From NCBI GenBank assembly GCA_037577475.1, contig CM075189.1, positions 37,156,254 to 37,220,253 on the forward strand: 64,000 nucleotides of DNA. Reading direction: 5' to 3'. The DNA comes from Chaunax sp. Z400. Its lineage: Eukaryota; Chordata; Actinopteri; Lophiiformes; Chaunacidae. Both the position numbers and the translations under genes were made by a program. Below are positions 12,646 through 26,400 of this stretch, in pieces; within the stretch, counting starts at the first letter, position 1; every line of letters starts with the position of its first letter. Under the pieces are notes generated by a model that worked only from the letters and a program-made list of their open reading frames with translations, did not search any database and had not been told where the DNA came from.

Positions 12646-13874
12646 CAAATCTCACACATCCAAATGATCCACAATCTGCATTCGCACCCATATTAATGTC
12701 AAAAAATACATTTGTCCAAGTTACAACCTTACAGAAAAAGTTCAAAATCTGTTGACAAATTTTTGAGATATCGTGCAAACAATCAGACAAACGTAGCAGA
12801 TCACAAAACCTGCTCCAACCCTCGTTGACATAGATCAATATGTGTTTGTAGTGTGAACAACAGCCCAAACAACTGGTGTATTCAGTTCATGCTGGGGAAC
12901 AGTTTGTCTTTTTACCTGATAAATAATTAAGCTATCAGAATTGAAATTCATTCTATCAAATGACAAACGGATGAATGTGTGAATAGTTCCAGCCTTTCTT
13001 CAGTGTACAGGTAGGAGCAGCAGCAGTGAATTCAATAGATGGTGTCATTGCTCAACTTACCAGCAAATCACCTCCATGACCAAAACTCTGTTTATTGGTC
13101 AAACTCAGAGTTTCATAGGGACATTATGAAACTGTATGTAGCTGTAAACACATAAACCCTTTGTGTGACTATGAGGAGTAAATCCTGTAATACTGGAAAA
13201 GTATCAGGAGAACTGAGATGTCTCCAGGGAGCATCCATAATGACTTTGGTAAATAGTTTTTAAATATTGTCTTGGTTTTAATGTCATACTTTTGAAAATG
13301 ATAGTTGTGTGTCAAAGCTGTGGCTAAACATCTTTTCCACAGCAGTCTTGTCATAGTAGGAAAAACACAGGTGCTACTAATAACTAACAGTAGCTCTGTT
13401 CAAAGTGTGACAGTGAGCCAGCATTAACAATACGAGGACCCTGACACAGAAACAGCTAAATCATTGATTCTGTTATTTCCAACTTTCCTACATGTTGATA
13501 TGTCTTCTGTGAAAAGACACTGTGAAGACACTGACTGTCTGTCCCTGTTAAAATGCTGAAAATGAGCTTTTTATTTCTGCATTTTTCTTTGGTTTGAAGG
13601 TTTTGGGACATTATGCTTCACTCAGGATTTTGATTTGGAGAATTATTTTAACACCTGAACTTTCAGGCACTCATTGTCTTTTAAATTTTGCACATTAAAA
13701 CCATTTCCTAATGCAGTACATTGTCTTTTCTCAGTCTCTGCCTTTCTGTTGTCGATTGATCCAAAGATGGCCTTGTGAGTCCTGAGTTGATTTAACTGTC
13801 ACCTGGTTTGATTCTAGCACACATGTCTGGGATGAAACGTTTGATTCTCATTTATTTGTACATATATGTATACA

Positions 13875-14250
13875 GGGCTCGCCTAGTCGGTAGTGCTGTT
13901 GTCTCACAGCAAGAAGGTCCTGGGTTCAACTCCACCTGAGGACCTGGGACTTTTCTGTGTGGAGTCTCCTTGTTCTCCCCGTGTCTGTGTGGGTTTTCTC
14001 CAGCTTCTCCAGGTTCCTCCCACCACCAAAAACATGCATTAGAGGTGAATTGGTGACTCTAAATTGACTGCATCTGTGAATGTGAATGTGAATGGTTGTT
14101 TAACTTTCAATGTGGCCCTGCCATGAACTGGTGACTTGTCCAGGGTGAACCCTGCCTTGTGCCCCTAAAGTCAGCTGGAATAGGCTCCAGCCCCTCCACA
14201 ACCCTACACAGGATAATGGGGTTACAGACAATGAATGAATGAATGTATGT
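13875..14250 (+). mobile_element. tRNA-derived SINE, copy 1
   Basis: The head resembles a tRNA gene with an A-box-like GGCTCGCCTAGTCGGTAGTG and B-box-like GGTTCAACTCC about 45 bases later. A body follows that includes a TCCAGCTTCTCC stretch and a GTGACTTGTCCAGGGTGAAC stretch, and it ends in (AATG)n. The layout is that of a fish SINE with a polymerase III promoter. Confidence 0.7.
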
Positions 14251-14914
14251 ATACAGATGATGGTCTTTGTTTCCTGGTGTTCATATACTCATCGGTAAAT
14301 AAAGACAGTGTGAAACAAATGACACATCAAATGATGTCAGAGAATCATCTTAATATCCACAGTCACTGAGTTGATTGGAGAACGGGTGTACGGTCTCCAC
14401 AAAGAACTACAGACATTGGCCATTAAGGGTTTGATCATTTAGAGACTGCAGGAGTCAGGAAAGGAGACTTCAGGCTTGGATTTGAGAAAAACACTTGTAA
14501 TATATGTTGTGTTGGGCTATTTAATCTGTTCTTGTTCGATTTGTCATTGCAGAGAGCTGATAAATTGTGTGTTTTGCCATTAAAACCTAATATACAAAAA
14601 GCCTGAGTCTGTATATTTACTGTATGGGCGCTGCCTCCATCTAGTGGTCATATTTGAGATTGCACCGTTTAAGAAAATGACACTATAGCATCCGGATCAC
14701 TGCGCTTAAAAAAGTAGTTCTGGGGCTTTTCTGCTAATTTCCTTCAAAAACCACTCAATAACATCTTTGTTGGATTTATGGTGAACATTATGCTCTTTTG
14801 ATAAACAATGATCCTTGAAGAAGGCTGAATAAAGGTTTCATGAGATAGCGGAAGCGTAATAATTTTCTCAGTGAAGAGGCGTATAATTACTCATACTCCT
14901 CATTTTGGATGCAC

Positions 14915-14940
14915 TTGTTGGCGGATTCCTCCATTGATTG
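14915..14940 (+). other. piwil1: Possible untranslated first exon of piwil1
   Basis: The coding start exon opens at an AG acceptor (15306-15307), so an upstream non-coding exon is expected. A GTGAGT donor at 14941 makes a plausible partner. No TATA box or other promoter motif is clear, so the 5' end is a guess. Confidence 0.25.
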
Positions 14941-15307
14941 GTGAGTCACCTTTAACTTTCCTCCAAAGTGAGTATGTTTCTTAAAATTGACATAAATTAT
15001 GCTAATTTTCACTTAAGAATGTATTTGTCAATTTGATGTATTCACGAAATTTAGATTAGATCAAAATACTACTACTTTGACGAGCTAACCTTAATGTAGC
15101 ACCAGGTGCGAGTTGAAAAAGAAGTTCATTGCAGCCGCCATCTTGTTTGCTAAAAGAAATCATCTTATGTGTGCTAATTCAGACTTTTTTCAGCACTTTG
15201 ATAACATCTGTTAGGTTATTTAGATGTCAGATAGTAATTTCCCGAATATTTATCAAGTGTATTGTTCATAGCATTGGATTAATCTTAGAATGTCCTTTTA
15301 TTAACAG

Positions 15308-17434
15308 GTGTTTTAGTATTGAAGAAAAATGACCGGTCGGGCACGCGCAAGAGCAAGAGGCAGGGGTGGTCAGGAGACGGCGGCACCTGGAGGGGTAAGA
15401 GCATAGAGCTAAAAAAAACACTAGCGCTTTCACTGGCGGAAGATGGCAAACTCGGCCGCCATCTTATGTAGGGAAACATGTGCTGCCTCTACATAAACAA
15501 ACATTGACAAAGCCTGTATTCGAACCTAAATTTGGTATTTATTTGAAGAGTAACTTGATCGACAATTGAAAATCAGTATCAAATAGTAAAAATCTTTTAT
15601 GTCTGCATATTTACATGAAAATGTTTACTTATAGGTTATATGGCACTAATATATACTAATAATGGTGTTATTGATTAGCAGAAACTTATCAGTATTGGTT
15701 TGTAGGGTATGTATATATATATCAAAAATATATGTATATATATAAAATAGCTCCAAGTACTGCACATAATTAACCTGGATTTTTTCATAAGGGGGATTTA
15801 TGGCAAGTTATTCCCTTTTTTTATTCAGACTTATAGATATCTGTAAATAATTCAAGATATATAGAAATAATTCAAGATATCATAAATTATATTTAAGATA
15901 TCTTGAAATAATTTTGTTATCTTTATTTGTATTACAGATATTTATTTAACAATTATAGATATGTTAAATTTAAATTTTGAGCCTATTTCAATGGAGCCTA
16001 TTTATGATATCTGAAATTAAATGAATGAATCTGTGAAAGTTTTAAACATAAATTATAAGATAAATAACTCAAATATAATTTACAACATCCAAAATGTATT
16101 TACAGCCAATTATATATATACAGACAACTATTCCAAACTACTCCAACTTCCATATATTTAATAATCTTTATCAACCTTCAATCAATCAATTAATTATGTA
16201 ATATGGAATCAAAATGTTTACTTGTACAACGCACCAGGTAGTTTGTCAGCATTAATTTAAAATAGTGTCCAAATTGTCCTGAATTGATTGTTCTGTGAAT
16301 ACATGCACTTCCTGGTTGAGGGGCGCTCTGCAAACAAAAGTTTGGACATCCTTAAACTTTTTGCAAGCAGGTGACCCGAGGCTGCTTGTACCCTCCTAAA
16401 AATGTTTTATTGCCAGTCCATACTAGTTAAGATAAGATATTCCTTTATTAGTCCCACAGTGGGGAAATTCTCAACAGTTAACCTACTCTTTGCATTTGGA
16501 ATCATGTTTATCATCAGTAGTTTATGAGTTATCAATAATAACCGTGATTTTTCCTTAATGGCATATTGTTATCTAGATATAACTTCTTACCTTTCACAGA
16601 TCCATTTGAGGGACTCTAAATCTGCATTATCTCAACTACATATTGGTGGCAGTGCCCTGTCTCTCCCCTTCAAATATGGATATAAATTCCCAGATCTGGA
16701 TCATGATTTGTATTATCAGGATCCAGTTGCATGTAGCGGTGGACCGTCATGAGTTCTCTGTGCCTGTGTGTTTTCATTTTGATTGCTCAAATTCATTTAG
16801 ATTTTTTGTTGTAGATCCAGTTTCAAGAGCCTGCACCAACTGCTGGCCCTGCCCCTCAGATGGGAGATGAAAAAGCAGAGCGGGCTGGTAGAGGGCAGCA
16901 GAAGGGTGCTCCAGGACCCTTTCCTACAGAAGGTACAGTCAAACACAAAGTCATCCATTTGTTTCTTCTGTTAGATGATCTTGATCATTCCTGACTTTTG
17001 AAAATCTGGGAAAACGTTATTTGAAATGGGTGATGCACTTAAAAATGTATCATCATTAAGTTCATTGTCCACACCCTCTTGAGAAGTTAAGAATGGCAGT
17101 GCTTTGAAAAAGAGAAAATAGGCATACACTGAACTTCATCAGGTCGTATCGACTCCACCTGCACTGCGAAGGTTAATTTTACTTACCAGGCACTAAAACA
17201 TTCCCAACGCTTATCATATGTTTTCAGGACTATAACGGGGTTTTGATAGTCCTCATTTGTTTTTATCAGCTGTCACACAGATTTCAGCTGGATTTCAGCA
17301 GGTGAAGTTGGGAGAAAGAGGAGGACGTCGCCGGGATTTTCATGATGTCGGGATTTTCACCAGGCAGACTATGGGGCATGTTAAGGACTCAAAGGCTGGT
17401 CTGTCTTAATTTGAAAATGACATACCCCCCCCAT

Positions 17435-17465
<31 letters not shown>

Positions 17466-20400
17466 GCAGTTGTACACTTTATAATTAGTGGTGACAATTA
17501 TAAGTCACTCTCTACAATTGTGTGTGAACTTCCTCAGGAACAAGTGGGCGAGCAATTCGGTTGACTGCAAACTACTTCCGCATCGTGTCCCGCCCTCAGT
17601 GGGTTCTGTATCAGGACCATGTTGGCTTCAGTCCAGAAATGGAGTCTCGTCGTCTGAGATGTGCCCTCCTCTTCCAGCATGATGAAGCACTTGGTGCAGC
17701 ATGGTGCTTTGATGGAGCTCTGCGGTTTCTGCCCCACAAATTGCACAGCAAGGTAATGTGATAATTCAGGTGTTTAGAAGAACGTACAAAATGAAGATGC
17801 ACAACTCGAAATATTGATTTGAAGAGAAAAAATACCAAATTGTGCTGTTAAATGTTTTATGACAGCTTGGGTTTTAGAAGATGAATTGCTTGATCACTCT
17901 AGTGTGTGCGAGCTGTAGACTGGGTGTTGCACAAGGTTTGGTGTTTGTTGTGTAAATGTTGTTCCCTCCAGACAAATGTTGGTTTTCTTCCTTGTGCTCC
18001 AATGTCTGACTTGGTGTTTAGGAGACTGTCCTCCACAGTGAGACTAAGAATGGAGAGAAGGTTCAGATAACCGTCACCCTGACAAATGAACTCCCCCCCT
18101 CTTCTCCAGTATCACCCCGGCCTCATGAAGTTCTTAATGAGGTCATTATGTTACACTAATCAACCAATACAACTGTGAAAACAACAGTACAGACAGATGA
18201 TTCTGCAGCCTTCAGAAAAGCTCAATTTATGATCTTTAAAGCAGGGGTCAGGAGAGTCGAGCAGATTTCACTCCTCCCGACAGTTGGAGGAGAAATGTGG
18301 TCTGGAACTTTGGTTGGTTCTGATGTTCAGCCGAAGTTTGGTAGTTTGAGAAGTTTACAGATCCAGTCTCACGCTTCCCGATTTACTCGTGGACGGTCGG
18401 AGCCGGCCCCAGTTTTCAAACATGGTTGATTTTTAGGAGTTAAAATCTGAAAGATAAAAGTCAGTATTTTCTGAGCAAGATCTTAATAGCTAATGAGAGA
18501 GAAAGCTGCCAAGCAAACAGCAAACTAACGCTAGCTAGCATACTGCTGTTAAATGGTAAATGGACTGTACTTAAATAGAACCTTTCTAGTCTGACTGACC
18601 ACTCAAAGCTTTACAACACAAGCCAGCAGTCACCCATTCACACCAACATTCATACACCAATGGAACAGATACTGGGAGCAATTTGGGGTTCAGTATCTTG
18701 CATCTTGCCCAAGGACACTTCGACATGAAGACAGCAGGGGCTGGGGATCGAACCACCGCCCTGCTGATAGGTGGACGACCGCTCTACCGCTGAGCCACAG
18801 CCGCCCAGTTGACCAACGTTAAACCTCCAGTTCTCGCTGAAGGACAGACGGCTGCTGTTTCTTCTTTTCCTGTTTTCTCAATGCAAAGTAGGCCGACTGT
18901 TGTCTTCCTCAGTCATTTTGTTGGCATTGCACAGCTGCTTCTCCATAGATCACGTGACGTGGTGCATTCATTGTTCCCTCAGACACGAGAATCTTGATGA
19001 AATCCCGTAGCTTGTGATGCTCCGTTATTTTGGAATCTTGTATTGTGTGCATGTTTAACATTTGAGAAAAGATAATCTGTGGAGATCCTTCTGTGTCTCT
19101 TTATACCCATTGGTTGTGATTTTAAATCTCCTGTAGTGTGAGCCCAGCTTAATGAACCCACTTTTGTACTGTATGAGATATGAGGTCTGTACTACCTGAT
19201 GGTTTGCTATCCTCTAAGTACTAGATAATGTGAAGAACAATGTTGAAGGGGTTTCTGATTTTGAGGAGTTGTCTTGGTGTTTTAAGGCTAAATCTATTGT
19301 CCTTACAGACAGGTTTTAACCCTGTGAGAAGCTGTAGCAGAGCTCTGAACTTGTGTTCATGATGGGAAAGAAACTGTTTCTTTCAAACGAGCCTGTCCCC
19401 TCTGTTGTAGACTGACTATATGGCCGGGCTACAGCACCACCATCTTGCATTATGAGACGTCCATCATGATGTGTACCTGACGTGAGCCACAAGGTGCTAC
19501 GTAGCCAGACGGTCCTCGACTTCATGATCAACCTGAGGCAGCAGTGTGGAGGTCAACGCTTCGTTGAGACCTGCACCAAGGAGCTCGTTGGACTTATAGT
19601 TCTCACTAAGTAGGAACCACACGTCTCTCACTCTGTTGGATTAGTATGTAGAAGTCTTTGTAGGCCTGTCGCAGTAACACCTGATATGTCAGATCAGATG
19701 TCCCACAAAGAATTGTGTAGATCATGATAGAGATGCAGAAAAAGAGGAATGAGAATCAGAATAAAAATAAAGTGAGGATGAAGAGAGATTAAATTTGAAA
19801 TAAGAATATGATACACAGAATATATTAATTCAAGTAAAACACAACATTTAAAAGTAGTGCAGCAGCGCAAATGAGTTTCAAGCCTGTTGGAAAGTAATAG
19901 CTAGTTAAATGCTAAAGATAAGAGAAGTTTTCTTCTGTTGGTTCACGTCTATATATCGATAAGTCGGTAACTTATATAATCATCGTGGCCTACAGGTCTA
20001 CATCTTCATGTGTTCATCAGCTCTACATTTGTCATCCCTTTCAATGTGCCTTCATGTAACATCACCTCATTTCATACCTGTGGTAGACATTCACTCTTCT
20101 CTTGCTGCCTCAATTATTCAGGTACAACAACAAAACCTACAGGATCGATGATATTGCCTGGGATCACACTCCCAACAACACATTCAAGAAGGGAGACTCT
20201 GACATCTCCTTCAAGAACTATTTCAAGTATGTAAGTGTCATGCATTCACACGTACTGAGGGGTGAATGTGTTGGCGATCCAAAACCCTTGATTTCATCTA
20301 CTGAAAATATATGAAATGACCTATTTCCAGTATATAGGTCATTTCTTATTCCAGTAATTGTTACAAACACTGCTCTGTTAATTTCATCATCAGCTGAATA

Positions 20401-23400
20401 TTTTATTAAGTCATCCCAAAACTTTGATCAACACCAATGTGGAACTGAATGACATTGCATGAATGAAGTGTACTTACTTAAAACGACAGCATTTAGGCAG
20501 ACATTCAACAGCAGTTGGTGCATTTACAGGTGGGACATACCACAGGATCTCTGTTTCTGCACTTCACGTGTGATTGTCTGTCGACAGTAGGGGTCGAGTG
20601 AGGGGAGATTGTCTGCTAGCTAATCCATTTCAGATGGCGTCGTTTTCTCTGACCAAAAAAAAGAAGAAGCATGTTCATTTAGGTGGCAGTATGTCTTTGC
20701 AGCTTGACTGGGCAAAGTCTGTTAGAGGAACACAATGTGTTTGTGTGTGAGAGGGCGAGCCAGCAAGAGGAGGCGCACAGCTTCAAAATGGAGAATAAAC
20801 ACAAATATGTTACGGACAATGTTTCCAGTGTGGCGGGACAGCACAAATAAATGTATGTACGGGAAAAAGCTCTTTGTTTTTGTAAAGCTCTCTTTTGTAT
20901 TTGTAGAGCACATTACAACAAGGCCATTCAAAGCGTTTTACATAAAGTATAAAAGGCATAAATGCAACCTAGAAAAAATCTAAATCATGATAAAGGAAGA
21001 AATGAAACTAGAAATGCAGCAGTAAATGGACTCAAACTCCTTCAGTTTAAGGTGAATACTTGTAAGAGAGAGCGCAGTGTTTGGCTGTGTGATATTACCC
21101 TTATTCATGAACATGTTGATGCTGTCTCTTCCAAGCAATATGGCCTGGACATCACTGATGGGAACCAGGTGCTGCTGGTCAGCCATGTGAAGAGGTTCAG
21201 TCCTGCTGGAGCTCCTCCTCCTGGCCCTGCCATGCTCATCCCAGAGCTGTGCTACTTAACAGGTTACATCTTATTCTGCACTTTACCTGCTGACATTACA
21301 GACATTTATTGCTTCCTTTGTAACATCTGTATCAAAAGTATAAGAGGTTATTTCTCACACATGGGTCATGTCAGAGTTTTGATGCGTACAATCTGTAGAC
21401 GGGCCTTAAGACGGTTCTGTGGTTCTAGGTGACAGAACCTCTTAGTCTGGTATCAACTTCAAATGGAATCTGGTTGTTTGACAGGCTTGACTGATAAGAT
21501 GCGATGTGACTTCAACATCATGAAGGACTTGGGCTTCCACACCAGACTGAACCCAGAGCAGAGGGAGGGACGCCTCAAAAGATTTGTCACAAATATACAG
21601 AGGTAGGGGATGATCGCCTACTTAATCAATGCATCCTGTTTTATCTGTTCACGTGTGGCCAGAAATGCAGCAGTAGCCCTTTAAATGAGCTCAGATTGGG
21701 CCCGAGCAGACGCAGCAGTGTACGACCAGTCATCCAGTCAACACTTGGAAGCATAGAAGTGTGTTCAAGGCCTAGAAAATCCTGATGACTAGTTTGTCCT
21801 TGGATGGTAGAGTAGTTCACGTAAATAATAAAAGTGGATTATGATTAATCCTGCACACTCTTCTCTCTCCCCTTCCTTCGTCTTCTGGGCTATTCTTCTC
21901 TGTTGGCTGGGGTTCTGCTCTGGCGTGCGGCGTGGGTAATCGCTGGTTCAATACTGTTGTTTTTAAAAAATATATATTAAAAGACGACCTTTAACAATTA
22001 CAGTGCAGATGGAAGATGGTTTCTTTTATTTAGTGGTACTGTTCTCCCAGAGGACGATGAAGCTGTAGCTCATACACAACTTGGATATGCTGTTCCAGGT
22101 CACACTGATAAAGTTGATATAACGTCCAAAAATAGACGTATAAAAAACTGCCATTCTTACTCAAATGGGGACGTCCAGAAGACGTGACCAATGTCAGGAA
22201 ATCATGTATTTTTGATGTGTTGTGTTTTGTCACAACTGACATTACATTTCGATCTCTTTTCCACACCCAGGATTAGTGTGACTGGGGGGGAGAGGGGAGA
22301 GTAGTCGTAGAGAGGGTGAGCGATAAGCGAGGCCATTACTATTACAATGTGACAGTGTGAGTTTCATTTAGATAATAATTGCATAATTATCATCATTTAG
22401 TTGGATCTTACATTCCGTTTTTCTTTTTTCGTTTTGATAATAATTGACACTTTATGATATCGTCCAGATCACGTCAATAATGACAGGGGGTTATGATTAA
22501 TCTTGCACACTCTTCTCTCTTCCCTTCCTTCGTCTTCCTGTTCTGACAGAGACCGTGTGCTTCACACATGCTTTAGAGTATTCTTCTCTGTGGGCTGGGG
22601 TTCTGGTTCGATAGCGGGGGGGTTTGTTTTGTTTTTTATTAAAAGACCACCTTTTACAATTAGAGTGCAGATGGAAGATGGTTTCTTTTATTTAGTGGTA
22701 CTGTTCTTCCAATCTGTTACGAGGATGATGAAGCTGTAGCACATACACAACATGGATCTGTCCCAGGCCACGCTGATAAAGTATCCAAAAATAGACGTAT
22801 AAAAATGTCATTCAGAAAGTCATTCTTACTCAAATGGGGACGTCCAGAAGACGTTACAGATGTCCAGAACTCATGTATTTTTGACGTGATCTAGACGATG
22901 GTTTGCTCTGGGATAAATTTCGGGTGTCATATGTCACCAAAAGGAGGAAATGTGTCAAGATGCGGCCCTGTAATGCACAAATCAGCCTTTAAACAACGTT
23001 ATAACAAGCTATTTGTCCAGAGACAGCAGATACACAGGCTAGATGTGTATTTTTGTTATGAAGTCGATAATACATATTTGAAATGGCAGCAAACTAACTG
23101 GATCTTACATTCTGTTTTTCTTTTTTGGTTTTGATAATAATTGACAGCCTGTAGTACCAATGGTGTAAAAATAAAGTTTGCTTTGATTCAGGCTACCGAC
23201 TGGAATCAATGAGACCTTATTTTGTTATCATTTAGTTGGATCTTACAGTATGCAGTTTGGATCTCTTTACCACACCCAGGATTAGTGTGACAATAGTGGA
23301 ATGTGTGGGGAAGGTATGATTTACTGATTGCTGCTAGTGTCACTACAAATGAGAAGCAATTCACACATACAGTTAGGGTGACTAGATGTCCTGCTTTGTG

Positions 23401-26400
23401 CGGGACTGCACAGCATTTTGATCCCTTGTCCCGCATCCCGCATTTTGAATAGCTCCAGCTTTGAAAAGTCAACACATCAGGACAAAATCGGGCTTTTATC
23501 CAATGGCTGTGAGGAAAGCTAGGAGGTCTTTCAACATGGGGCGGGGTTTGTGTGTGGGGCTGTCAATCCAATTACACACACATGGGTCAAGCGCAGGTAA
23601 ACCTGTCACCGTCTATGATGCCTTAGAGTTAAAAACACCAGTGGACCAACTCCAAAGTGACAAAAACACACACAACATTTTTCTGTGGCTTCAGGTTTTG
23701 TTTCGTCATATTTTATTCTATGCCTACATTTTTATGAAATGCAGTCGTTTAATTTGGGATAGGAGGGTTGGAAGACTTGATGTGAATAATGCCTACTGCT
23801 TTTTTTTAGTATATGGGTCTATTATCTTCAGTGTATGGGTCCACATGTCAAGTGTGAATAACTTTAATATTATATCAGTCATGGGTTAATACCTGTTGTA
23901 GGAGAAAATATAGGTAGGATCAGACTTTGAATGCATGAATGTTCCTTGATCTAAATGTGTTACTTTTCTTTTTTAGGATATACTATGGGCTCGCCCTCAC
24001 TATTATATGCCCACATGATCTACACCTTTTTAAAACACCAGTAGAATACTTCAAAGAATAGATCCCCACGTCAACAACCTGTCTGCTGTGTTTTATTGTG
24101 CTGAGTTTAGTCAGATTCACTGTTGATAAAACATGAAAAACAACTACTTTCAAAAGTTATAGAAATAGAGAGAAATAGGGATAGAAATAGGAGTACAAGC
24201 AGACTATCACACAATACAATAAGTACAGTGAAACTTAATACGATAACAAAAGTATGTTAAAGTTTTAAACATGCTACGGTCCTAACCTGTAACCTGCGTA
24301 ATGTATTGTTTATTTTGTAAGTTAGATGGACATTATTTTAAATTTCAGGCTATTTCTCAGTATTGGTAATGTGTCCCACATTGTCCCACATTTGGTTCGT
24401 TGGGATCGCTGGGATCATTGGAAATAATGATCCCATGTTATACCTTATGTGTTATCCTCAGTATTCATCTATATTTGTGTGTTTGTATGAATTTTTACCC
24501 AATAAATTCAATCAATCAAAGACACGAGCGGCTTTCTTGCTACTGGTTTATTGGAAAGCTTCTTCTCTCCAAATCCGTGAAAACTGAAGGCAGTAAACAA
24601 GAAAATACAAATCTCACTTGTATCTTGTTTGGGGTTGTGTAAACAACAATACACAGCTTCACACATGTGTGAGTTTAACTGGCAAACAGCTTGTGGGTGT
24701 ATCACTGTAAGGAATGACTGTCTGCTGGGCATTGGGCAATTACATTTACACCGTTCACTCGGGATTTAAGATCTCTGCTGCCACCTAGCGTGTACCGCTA
24801 TCAAGTGCAGCAAACAGCCCCCCTTTGCAGCAGGGGCAACCATTGCTCTACTGCAGCAGCAAATGAATGCAGTGACATCTGTATCTATTTCCTTCTGTGT
24901 CTGGAACTGAAATATCAGTTAAGATGCAGAGGAAAGTAAAATTAGGACATGAAGATAAGAATCTGGATGAAGAAACTTCACCCACTCACTTTGGTTTGTC
25001 ATGACGATGAGCAGAAGATGCCTGAACTGTCTTTCTCTCAACTCTTCATTTAATAGGAAACAATCATGAGTAAAACAACCTCTTAAATTGTTCCAATAGG
25101 GCGCTGCTGTTCAAAGATTTAAGGAGTCTGTTTATTAAAAACCTTGCCTGTATTTAATTTAGAGTAAAATAAATGGCTTTTTAATCATTAACAAACATTT
25201 TCATGACTGCCTCCTCCTTCCTGTCATCGATCACGAGGCTCTTCACCGTTTTACCTAGAAGTTGTCCTCAGCTTTTGCATTTAGTGTGTTTATATGCACA
25301 GAAGTGAAAATGCTAACTGTTCTGTCAACTTCTTCAGGCGGTTTAATCCCAAGCTTCAATTTAAATCCTGAAATTTGTTTCACAGGCACGCTGATGCTCA
25401 GGCCGAGTTGGATAAGTGGGGACTCAGCTTTGATAAGGAACTCCTCAATGTGACCGGCAGAGTCCTCCCACAGGAGAGGCTTTTCCAGGGTCCAAGATCG
25501 GTATGGGATTCTTCTGGTTGCTTAAATTTGTTATTATGGAATGAATTAAATAGATTCATTCATGTGATCTTAATTAAGAGTTTAATGTAGTTATTTGTGT
25601 CACCCAGTATGACTACGACCCCGTAACAGCTGACTGGGCCAGAGAGATGCGGGGGGTGCCTCTGATTAGTGCTCCGCCGCTGGAAAACTGGATCCTGTTT
25701 TACACCCGTCGCAACAGCGGTGAAGCCCAGACCCTCCTGCAGACCCTCCATAGAGTGAGCGAGCCTCTCGGTGTCCGCATGCAGACAGCTGTCATGTGAG
25801 TTCTAACATTTAACATCCTTCAGTCAAAAACCGGGTTTCTGCACCGCCTGTGATAAGAGAAGTGAAATTAGTCACAATGGTTCCCTGAATGTTGACCCCT
25901 CGTCTGCATCAACACATTTGTGTGATTTGTGGACCATCGTTCAGAAAACATTTAATTAATTCAGTTGCCACTTTATTTTGTACAGCTAGCTAAAAAATAA
26001 ACCAGTCTGTCCTTTTGATTCAGGTCGAGTATGAGGATCATCAGGGGTCTCTCCTCAGAGCCCTGCAGCACAATGTTGGACCCCAAACACAGATGGTTAG
26101 TGTCTGAATACATGGAACACAAACACAGAAACGCAGTTCATCTCCACAAGTTTGAGTTTTGTTACTGTTTCATCGGTGCATTGTCGCCACGTATGAGACC
26201 AGTCATTTGTGTTTGTCAGGTGGTGGTGGTCCTCTCCAGCAACAGGAAGGACAAGTACGACAGCGTCAAGAAGTACCTCTGTGTGGACTGCCCCATTCCC
26301 AGCCAGTGTGTGCTGTCCCGTACTCTGAATCGAGCCGGGGCTCTCATGACTGTGGCTACCAAGATTGTACTGCAGATGGCTTGTAAGATGGGAGGAGAGC

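Larger units (their letters stand above)
7986..15307. other. Intergenic stretch between trappc11 fragment and piwil1 (copy 1)
   Basis: Apart from the GT and TCA microsatellites, the LINE end, one SINE and one dispersed repeat listed separately, I find no conserved exon or RNA gene here. In particular, the missing last trappc11 exons are not here on the + strand. Confidence 0.6.

Noticed and set aside
20735..20983. 82-residue frame with basic residues in a piwil1 intron
   Set aside because: No homology recognised, it overlaps an opposite-strand frame, and there are no splice or conservation cues.
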